Source of the DNA: Planctomycetia bacterium | GTDB taxonomy: Bacteria; Planctomycetota; Planctomycetia; Pirellulales; UBA1268 | Reading direction: 5' to 3' | NCBI GenBank assembly: GCA_009926295.1 | Contig: RFPF01000062.1 | Location: forward strand, 1-13,625 | DNA length: 13,625 bases | Shown: piece by piece, positions 7,786 through 13,625 of the stretch | Numbering within the stretch: position 1 is the first letter of the stretch | How the letters are laid out: each line of letters begins with the position of its first letter | The notes under the pieces: generated by a model | Database searches by the model: none | Seen by the model: the letters and a program-made list of their open reading frames with translations, nothing else | Told to the model about the DNA's origin: nothing | Program-made: the position numbers and the translations under genes

Positions 7786-7861
7786 GTTTACCGCTTTTTC
7801 CCGTCGGGCAGGTCGCGCCGCATGAAACCGCGGGCATCACGTCGCGGACGTTTGCCGCTTT
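7786..7861. promoter_or_regulatory. pair of 12-bp direct repeats in the divergent intergenic region
   Basis: GTTTACCGCTTT (7786–7797) and GTTTGCCGCTTT (7850–7861) differ at one base and start 64 bp apart, close to six helical turns. The first copy lies just upstream of the outer GTG of the minus-strand gene; the second overlaps the candidate -35 box of the MoxR operon. That arrangement would suit a shared regulator, but a chance match is not excluded. The rest of the 213-bp gap (7728–7940) holds nothing else I can name. Confidence 0.35.
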
Positions 7862-7880
7862 CATCGCGGCGGCAGATACT
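7852..7880 (+). promoter_or_regulatory. candidate sigma70-type promoter of the MoxR operon
   Basis: TTGCCG (7852–7857) and GATACT (7875–7880) are separated by exactly 17 bp. Each matches four of six consensus positions. Transcription would begin near 7887 and give a leader of about 54 nt before the GTG at 7941. This is the best pair I found in the gap, but planctomycetal promoters are poorly defined and the match is moderate. Confidence 0.35.
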
Positions 7881-7940
7881 GGATCAGAGGCCGGGGCCCG
7901 TGAGGGTGCGGCCGTACCCAAGGAAGGATCGCCCCACGCC

Positions 7941-8966
7941 GTGTCCACCGCCCCGAAGCCGAAGACCCTCGACGACGTCCTTCACGAGTTCGCCCAGCAT
8001 CGCCGGCTGATGCAGGAGGAACTCCAGAAGGTGATCGTCGGGCAGAACGACGTCATCGAGCAGTTGTTCGCGGCGATCTTCACCCGCGGCCACTGCCTCC
8101 TCGAGGGCGTGCCAGGGCTGGCGAAGACGCTGATGGTCTCGACGCTCGCCCGGATCCTCGACGTCGGCTTCAAGAGGGTGCAGTTCACCCCCGACCTCAT
8201 GCCGTCCGACATCACCGGCACGAACGTGCTCGAGGAGGACGATTCGGGCCGCCGCAGCTTTCGGTTCGTGGAAGGCCCGATCTTCACCAACATCCTCCTC
8301 GCCGACGAGATCAATCGCACGCCGCCGAAGACGCAGGCGGCGCTCCTGCAGGCGATGCAGGAGCAGGAGGTTTCGGTCGGCCAGGAGACACATCGCCTGC
8401 CCGATCCATTCTTCACGATCGCGACGCAGAACCCGATCGAGCAGGAGGGCACGTACCCCCTGCCCGAGGCCCAACTCGACCGCTTCATGTTCAACATCAA
8501 GGTCGGCTATCCCACGGCGGCCGAGGAGGAGCAGATTCTCATGGCAACCACTCGGGCGGAGAAGCCCGAGGTGCGGAAGGTGCTCTCGGGCAGGGCGATC
8601 GTCAACATCCAGCGGCTGGTCGGCAGCGTGCCCGTGAGCGAATACATCGTGAAGTACGTGGCCCGGCTGGTGCGGGCCACCCGGCCGAAGGATCCGCTCG
8701 CGCCGGCCTACGTGGCGGAACTCGTCGACTGGGGCGCCGGGCCGCGGGCGGGCCAGTTCCTCATCCAGGGCGGCAAGGCGATGGCCGCGATGGACGGTCG
8801 CTTCAGCGTGTCGCTCGACGACATCCGCCGGATCGCCGTGCCGGTGCTGCGCCATCGGATCGCCACCAACTTCCAGGCCCAGGCCGACGGCCTCACGAGC
8901 GAGTCGATCGTGGAGCGGCTCGTGCGTGAACTCCCCGAGCCCGAGATTCCCAGGCTCGTGAAGTGA
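7941..8966 (+). CDS. MoxR-family AAA+ ATPase
   Basis: A 341-residue cytoplasmic AAA+ ATPase of the MoxR (AAA_3) family. MoxR proteins act as chaperone-like ATPases that work with vWA-domain partners. Visible motifs: an N-terminal helix with KVIVGQNDVIEQL (30–42), Walker A GVPGLAKT (56–63), the MoxR-typical FTPDLMPSDITGT (82–94), Walker B LLADEINR (119–126), sensor 1 IATQNPIEQEGTYPLPEAQ with Asn164, and the Arg181 region LDRF. The C-terminal lid domain follows (VARLVRATRP, SLDDIRRIAVPVLRHRI). The length is usual for the family. The start is GTG. An AGGAAGGA sequence (7921–7928) lies 12 nt upstream, somewhat further than ideal, and there is no better in-frame start. It is the first gene of a four-gene operon, followed after 7 nt by the DUF58 gene. 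Confidence in the family is very high; the client complex is unknown. Confidence 0.95.
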   Translation: MSTAPKPKTLDDVLHEFAQHRRLMQEELQKVIVGQNDVIEQLFAAIFTRGHCLLEGVPGLAKTLMVSTLARILDVGFKRVQFTPDLMPSDITGTNVLEEDDSGRRSFRFVEGPIFTNILLADEINRTPPKTQAALLQAMQEQEVSVGQETHRLPDPFFTIATQNPIEQEGTYPLPEAQLDRFMFNIKVGYPTAAEEEQILMATTRAEKPEVRKVLSGRAIVNIQRLVGSVPVSEYIVKYVARLVRATRPKDPLAPAYVAELVDWGAGPRAGQFLIQGGKAMAAMDGRFSVSLDDIRRIAVPVLRHRIATNFQAQADGLTSESIVERLVRELPEPEIPRLVK

Positions 8967-8973
8967 GCCGGCC

Positions 8974-9873
8974 ATGGTGCGGGCGGTCGAGCAATATCTG
9001 AAGCCCGAGGTCGTGCGGCGCATCGCACGGCTCGACCTGCGCGCCCAGTTCATCGTGCGCGGGTTTCTCCAGGGTCTCCATGCCAGCCCCTACCAAGGCT
9101 TCTCGGTGGAGTTCAGCGAGCATCGCAAATACGCCCCGGGCGATGACCCGAAGGACATCGACTGGCTCGTCTACGCCAAGACCGACAAGCATTACGTCAA
9201 GAAGTTCGAGGCCGAGACCAACATCACCGGCTACCTCGTCGTCGATACGAGCGCGTCGATGGCCTACACCTACCGCCAGGAGATGACGAAACTCGACTAC
9301 TCGATCTCCCTGGCCGCGGCGCTGTGCTGGCTGATGGTGCACCAGCAGGATCCCTGCGGCCTGATGACCTTCGACGACCGGCTCCACGCCCGGCTCCCGG
9401 CCCGCTCCAAGCGGTCGCAGATCGCCCAGGTGCTTTCGGCGCTCTCGAAGGTGTCACCCTCCGGCCGCACCGACGTCGCCAAAAGCATCGCGCAGATGGC
9501 GGCGATGCTCCGGCACCGCTCCCTGGTGATGATTTTCAGCGACCTGCTCGCGGATCCCGAGCCGATCCGTGAGGCCCTCATGCGACTGCGGCACCGCGGC
9601 CACGACGTGATCCTGTTCCACGTGCTTGACGAGGCGGAGGTGCGGTTTCCCTTCGAGGGCATGGTGGATCTCACGGAGCCGGAATCGCAGGACCGCCTGG
9701 TGGTCGACGCCGATGCGGCCCGCCGTGACTACGTGGCCGGCGTCGCCGCGTTCCGCGACGACTATCGCCGGGCCTGCTTCCGGGCGGGGATCGACTACGT
9801 GCCGCTCGATACCGGCATGCAGTTCGACAAGGCGCTCATGGAATACCTCGTCAGCCGCAGGACCCGCTTTTAG
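8974..9873 (+). CDS. DUF58 / vWA-fold protein, MoxR partner
   Basis: A 299-residue soluble protein of the DUF58 family, which is almost always encoded next to MoxR ATPases. The DUF58 signature is clear in the N-terminal third: GFSVEFSEHRKYAPGDDPKD (42–61), then IDWLVYAKTDKHYVKKFEAE. The C-terminal part is a von Willebrand A fold with an intact metal-ion-dependent adhesion site: DTSAS (91–95), the Thr in SGRTDVAKSI and the Asp in FSDLLADPE. It probably binds Mg2+ and a protein ligand. No signal peptide or membrane helix is seen, so it should act in the cytoplasm with the ATPase. ATG 8974 follows the MoxR stop by 7 nt and has only a weak ribosome site, consistent with translational coupling. 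The stop is followed after 5 nt by the BatA-like gene. The family assignment is secure; the biochemical role is inferred from family context. Confidence 0.94.
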   Translation: MVRAVEQYLKPEVVRRIARLDLRAQFIVRGFLQGLHASPYQGFSVEFSEHRKYAPGDDPKDIDWLVYAKTDKHYVKKFEAETNITGYLVVDTSASMAYTYRQEMTKLDYSISLAAALCWLMVHQQDPCGLMTFDDRLHARLPARSKRSQIAQVLSALSKVSPSGRTDVAKSIAQMAAMLRHRSLVMIFSDLLADPEPIREALMRLRHRGHDVILFHVLDEAEVRFPFEGMVDLTEPESQDRLVVDADAARRDYVAGVAAFRDDYRRACFRAGIDYVPLDTGMQFDKALMEYLVSRRTRF

Positions 9874-9878
9874 CCCGC

Positions 9879-12073
9879 ATGGGAATCTCGTTCCTCACGC
9901 CGATGCTGCTCGCGGGGACGGCGCTGGTCGCCGTGCCCGTGATCCTGCACCTCGTGATGCGCCGCAAGCCGGTGCGACACGACTTTCCCGCCCTGCGGTT
10001 CCTGCGCGAGCGGGCCGTGGCCAACCGCCGCCGACTCCGGCTCAACCACCTCCTGCTGCTCCTCCTGCGGATGGCGGCCTTGGCGCTGGTGGCGGGTGCC
10101 CTGGCCCGGCCGACGCTGCGCGGCGCGGGCTGGCTCGCCGAAGGCGAGGGACCCGTGGCGGCAGTGCTCGTGTTCGACACGGCGCCGCGGATGCTGCTTC
10201 GCGAGGGGAATCGTTCGCGGCTCGACGAGGCCGCGGAGATGGCGCGGGTGCTGTTCGCGAAACTGCCTCCGACGAGCACGGTGGCGGTGCTCGACACCTC
10301 GGGCGGCGCCGCCACCTTTTCTCCCACCCTTGCCGCCGCGGCGCGGCCGCCACGCCCGGCACGACCCTCGCGGGGGCGATGTCCGAGGGGCTGCGGCTGC
10401 TCGAGTCGGCGACGTTGCCCCGCCGGGAGATGTACGTGTTCACCGACTGCTCGCGGGGCGCCTGGGCCGGCACGGCGCCCCTCGACATCGCCGGTTCACA
10501 CCCCGACGTGAGCGTGCTCTACGTCGATGTCGGTGCGGAGATGCGCCGCAACTTCGCGATCGACGCCGTCGAACTCGGCAGCGAGGTCATCTCTGCCGGC
10601 ATGCCCGCGACGGTCACGGTGTCGGCCAGCCGTGCCGGGCCCGACGCGAACCGTGCGATCGCCGTCGAGATGCTCGGTCCAAACGGCGGCTACGTCCGCC
10701 GCGCGATCAAGCCCGTGGCGTGGAAGGAGGGGGCCGTCACGCAGGTGTCGTTCGAAGTCTCGGGCCTCGAGCCCGGCATCCGCCAGGGCCGCGTCGTGAT
10801 CGACGGGTCGGACGATCTGGAGGCCGACGACGTCCGCTTCTTCACGGTCGAGGTCGGCCGGCCGGCCCGCGTGCTGGTGGCGGCGCCTGCGCCGCCGGAA
10901 CGAGCCGGGCGATTCGTGGCCCAGGCGATCGCCCCCGCGGCCCTGAGGAAGTCCGGCAAGTCCCGGTTCGACGTCGAGCTTGTCGACGTGTCGAAGCTCG
11001 ACGCAGCCAGTTGGGACGGCGTCGCCGGGATCGTGCTCGTGGATCCCCCGCCACTGCAGGCCCGCACGTGGGATCTGCTCGGCCAGTGGGTGTCCGGCGG
11101 GCGTGGGCTCGTGGTCTGGCTCGGGCCCGGCGCGGGTGACGCAGCGAGGTTCAATTCGGACGCCTCAGAGCGGGTGCTGGGCGGGAGCATCGTGCGGGTG
11201 TGGCGCAGCCCCGACGGCGGCAACTTCATCGCCCCCGCGGCCCTTGAACATCCCGTGCTCGCGGCGTTTCGCCGCGTGGGCGACGCGGTCCCGTGGCAGG
11301 ATTTCCCCGTGGAGCGGCACTGGGAGTTCGTCCCGGCGGCGGACGCAGACGCCGCGATGCCGGTGGCGACGTATCGCAACGGCCTTCCGGCGATCCTCGA
11401 GCACAGGATAGGCGCCGGTGCGGTGATCACCTTCACCACGCCCGCCTCCCAGGCGGCAGGCGATCCCGATGCATGGAACACGCTGGCGACCGGCTTCGAG
11501 CCGTGGCCGTTCGTGATGCTCGCCAACGAGTCGCTCCGGCACGCCATCGACACCGCCGACGACCTCAACGTCGTGGCCGGGAGGCCGGCGGTGCTGCACG
11601 TCGAGAGGCGTGATCTTCCGGCGGTGTTCGTGCGGACGCCGGCGGGCGAGGACTTCCCGGCGGCGATCGACCAGGCTCGCGGCACGATCACGGTCACGGC
11701 CACGCAGCTGCCGGGGAACTACGTCGTGCGGGCCGGCGGCGAGGCGGGCGGCCTTGCCACGGGGTTCAGCGCCAACCTCGACGCCTCCGCCACGGACTCG
11801 GCCCGGCTCGACGATGAGCTCGTGCGCACCGTGCTCGGGCCCGCGGCCCGGATCGCCCGCACGGAGCGGGAACTGGTGCGCGACGTGAACCTCGAGCGGG
11901 TCGGCGCGGAGCTTTCCGGCTGGCTGCTGCTCCTCGCCGCGGCGGCGGTCGCGGCCGACTGGGCCGTAGCCAACCGCTTTTACGCACCTCGATCCGAGCC
12001 GGCGCCGCCGGGGGCTGCCGGCGGTTTCCCCGAGCCACCGCCCCTGCCTGCCGCCGTGGAGGCAGCCGGATGA
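9879..12073 (+). CDS. BatA-like membrane protein with degenerate vWA domain, frame interrupted near 10345
   Basis: About 731 residues if one frame change is allowed. The N-terminus is a BatA (aerotolerance regulator N-terminal) module: helix 5–27 (FLTPMLLAGTALVAVPVILH), basic linker MRRKPVRHDFPALRFLRER, and second helix 57–77. A vWA-like domain follows (AAVLVFDTAPRM, 94–105) whose MIDAS lacks the serines of DxSxS. The first frame holds to about 10340 (TFSPTLAAAA). The family-like reading resumes one frame over as TPGTTLAGAMSEGLRLLES (from 10352), YVFTDCSRGAW and so on, to 12071–12073. A one-base deletion in 10325–10352 would explain it. The larger C-terminal part has beta-rich segments, a Rossmann-like region (ARVLVAAPA, GIVLVDPPP, GGRGLVVWLGPG), and a final membrane helix (GWLLLLAAAAVAADWAV) with a proline-rich tail. 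It therefore spans the inner membrane with a large, probably periplasmic, domain. It is in the MoxR operon and its stop overlaps the next ATG. Confidence 0.85.
12058..12062 (+). promoter_or_regulatory. Shine-Dalgarno site for the last operon gene
   Basis: GGAGG, inside the end of the BatA-like gene, lies 7 nt before ATG 12070. It is the strongest ribosome site in the operon and supports ATG 12070, which overlaps the preceding TGA as ATGA. Confidence 0.65.
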
Positions 12074-13625
12074 TCGCGCTCGGAGGCCTGCTGCACGACG
12101 TCGCCGTCGCCTTCGATCCCGTCGGGTCGTGGCCGGCCGTGGCGGCGGTCACCGCCGGGCTCGCGGCCGTGCTGCTCGGGATTGGGCCCGACCGATCGCG
12201 GGTGACGCCGGCGCGTCGGCTCGCGCTCGTGGGGATACGGCTCGGCGCGTTCCTCGCCCTCGTGGCGTGCCTCCTGCGGCCGACGATCGTGGCCACGAAG
12301 AAGGCGCGGCAGCCCGGCACCGTGCTCGTCGTCGCCGACGCATCCGAGAGCATGACGGTGGCCGACGGTCTCAATGGACAGACCCGCTGGCAGGAGATGG
12401 TGGCAACGCTCGCTGCCGCGCGGCCCGCGGCCCGCGGCCTCGCAGCCGCGAGCAACCTCGACGTGGTCCTGTGGCGATTCGACCGCGAGGCGCAGGCTGT
12501 TCCGGCGGTGGGCGATGATCCGTTCCCGCTCGCCGAGTGGCGGCCGGCGCCAGGGGCGGGGGAGACGGCGCTCGGGGCGGCGCTCGACGACTGCGTCCGT
12601 GCGACCGCGGGCAGGAGCATCGCCGGCGTGATCGTGATGAGTGACGGCGCCCAGCACGCCTATCCGCCGCGCGACCAGCCACCGCAGAACGCGGCCCGAC
12701 GGCTCGGCGACGCGGGCGTGCCCCTGTGGAGCATCACGTTCGGGCAGCAGCGCGGTGAGGGCGAGGGCCGCGACGCGGCCGTCTCGAACCTCGCCGTGAG
12801 CGAGACGGTGTATCTCGCCAACACCGTCGAGGTGGCGGGCCGGATCCGGCTCGATGGCTTCGCCGACCGGGACGTCACCGTGAAACTGATGGTCGAGGGT
12901 GCCGACGGACGGATGGAAGACGTCGCGCGGACCATCGTCCGCGGAGGCCGCGGTGGCGTCGAGGAGCCGGTGCGTCTCGTATGGACACCGCAGGCGCTGG
13001 GAGAGCGGAAGGTGGCGCTCGTCGTCGAGCCCCAGGAGGGGGAGACGGTGACGACGAACAATGAACTCTCGACCTTCGTCGACGTGGTCGACGGGGGGCT
13101 GCGGGTGCTGTACCTGGAGGGTGCGCCCAGGGTGGAGCAGCGGTTCCTGCGCCGCGTGCTCTCCGCCAGTCCCGACATGCAGGTCGACTTCCAGTGGATC
13201 GATTCGACGCGCCGCGATCGCTGGCCGGTCGACCTGTCGCGGGCGCTCGCCGGCGAATACGACGTGTTCCTGATCGGCGATCTCGACGCTTCGGCGCTTC
13301 GTCCGCGCGATCTCCAGACGATCCTCGACAGGGTGCGGGCGGGCGCCGGCATCGGCCTGCTGGGGGGGTTCCACGCCTTCGAGGCCGGCGGCTGGGCGTC
13401 GTCGGCGCTGGGCCCGCTGGTGCCCTTCGAGCCCGACCGGCTCCTGCGGCAGCCCTTCGACGAGCCGATCCGACCGTCGCTCCACGTGGAGGGGCCGCTG
13501 CAGTTGGTGCCCGATCAAAGGTTCGGCGGAGTGTCGATCCTGCGGCTCGGACAAACCGACGATGAGACGCGGGCGGCATGGCAGCGCATGCCGGCGATCG
13601 ACGGCGCGAACGACCTGGGCCGGCT
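12070..13625 (+). CDS. membrane vWA protein with glutamine-amidotransferase-like domain, 3' end outside window
   Basis: The frame from ATG 12070 stays open to the window edge, giving 518 residues of a larger protein. Two hydrophobic segments lie at ~21–39 (WPAVAAVTAGLAAVLLG) and ~50–69 (RLALVGIRLGAFLALVACLL). A vWA domain follows with a complete MIDAS: DASES (Asp94, Ser96, Ser98), Thr166 in GAGETALGAAL, and Asp192 in VMSDGAQ. Beta-rich, Ig-like sequence covers ~240–340 (VYLANTVEVAGRI, NNELSTFVDV). From about 344 a class I glutamine-amidotransferase-like domain begins (GLRVLYLEGAPRVEQRFLRR, YDVFLIGDLD, GIGLLGGFHAFEAGGW). The catalytic triad cannot be judged because the domain is cut, but the position after LLGG carries FHAF with no cysteine, which argues against amidotransferase activity. 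It overlaps the BatA-like gene by 4 bases and is probably its partner in the same membrane complex. Confidence 0.88.
   Translation, partial: MIALGGLLHDVAVAFDPVGSWPAVAAVTAGLAAVLLGIGPDRSRVTPARRLALVGIRLGAFLALVACLLRPTIVATKKARQPGTVLVVADASESMTVADGLNGQTRWQEMVATLAAARPAARGLAAASNLDVVLWRFDREAQAVPAVGDDPFPLAEWRPAPGAGETALGAALDDCVRATAGRSIAGVIVMSDGAQHAYPPRDQPPQNAARRLGDAGVPLWSITFGQQRGEGEGRDAAVSNLAVSETVYLANTVEVAGRIRLDGFADRDVTVKLMVEGADGRMEDVARTIVRGGRGGVEEPVRLVWTPQALGERKVALVVEPQEGETVTTNNELSTFVDVVDGGLRVLYLEGAPRVEQRFLRRVLSASPDMQVDFQWIDSTRRDRWPVDLSRALAGEYDVFLIGDLDASALRPRDLQTILDRVRAGAGIGLLGGFHAFEAGGWASSALGPLVPFEPDRLLRQPFDEPIRPSLHVEGPLQLVPDQRFGGVSILRLGQTDDETRAAWQRMPAIDGANDLGR

Noticed and set aside
7884..9053. Minus-strand 389-codon frame opposite MoxR and DUF58
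   Set aside because: It mirrors codons of MoxR and has no domain of its own.
11980..13554. Minus-strand 524-codon frame opposite the last operon gene
   Set aside because: Low-complexity Arg/Gly/Pro/His sequence, antisense to a vWA protein with a complete MIDAS motif.
13099..13625. Calling the last gene a glutamine amidotransferase enzyme
   Set aside because: The visible part shows only the fold. No nucleophilic cysteine is seen at the expected elbow and the domain is cut by the window edge.

Overview
The window is GC-rich DNA with GTG starts and third positions dominated by G/C. Its gene content points to a planctomycete, probably of the Pirellulales type. The evidence is a Tat-exported sugar phosphate isomerase/epimerase, a MoxR–DUF58–BatA–glutamine-amidotransferase-like operon, a squalene-cyclase-like toroid fused to tandem DUF4159 domains, and a palindrome resembling repeats I recall from planctomycetal genomes. 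The assignment is inferred from gene content and the look of the proteins, not from a database search.

Left part (1–2167). The 5' three-fifths of an isomerase/epimerase gene (minus strand, cut by the window edge) is divergent from an MFS transporter gene (641–1825). The transporter converges on a lepA fragment (elongation factor 4, minus strand, last 98 codons only). A 53-bp palindrome (1822–1874) fills the gap between them and supplies the TAG stop codons of both. At about 2159–2167 the lepA reading breaks off and, on the other strand, the C-terminal 141 codons of a YugP-type membrane zinc metallopeptidase begin. Both genes lack their 5' parts at this one point, so it is either a real rearrangement breakpoint or an assembly chimera.

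Middle part (2585–7727). A complete P2A-type Ca2+-ATPase (2661–5384) runs tail to tail, with a 19-bp overlap, into a minus-strand gene (5366–7727) for an exported protein. That protein has a prenyltransferase/squalene-oxidase-like toroid followed by two DUF4159 domains. Its last ~60 codons lie in another frame, with the likely indel at a run of four C at 5553–5556.

Right part (7728–13625). From a shared intergenic region the opposite strand carries a tight operon. It encodes MoxR AAA+ ATPase, DUF58 protein with an intact MIDAS motif, BatA-like membrane protein (frame change near 10340–10352), and a second membrane vWA protein with a glutamine-amidotransferase-like domain that runs off the window. 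Gaps are 7 nt, 5 nt and an ATGA overlap. By analogy with other MoxR/vWA pairs, the ATPase probably works with the vWA proteins to mature or remodel a complex at the membrane. The divergent toroid–DUF4159 protein is a candidate exported partner. The function of the system as a whole is not established.

Two of the genes that run off the window have no stop or start inside it and were found by translating the edges directly. No tRNA, rRNA, CRISPR array or transposase gene was seen.
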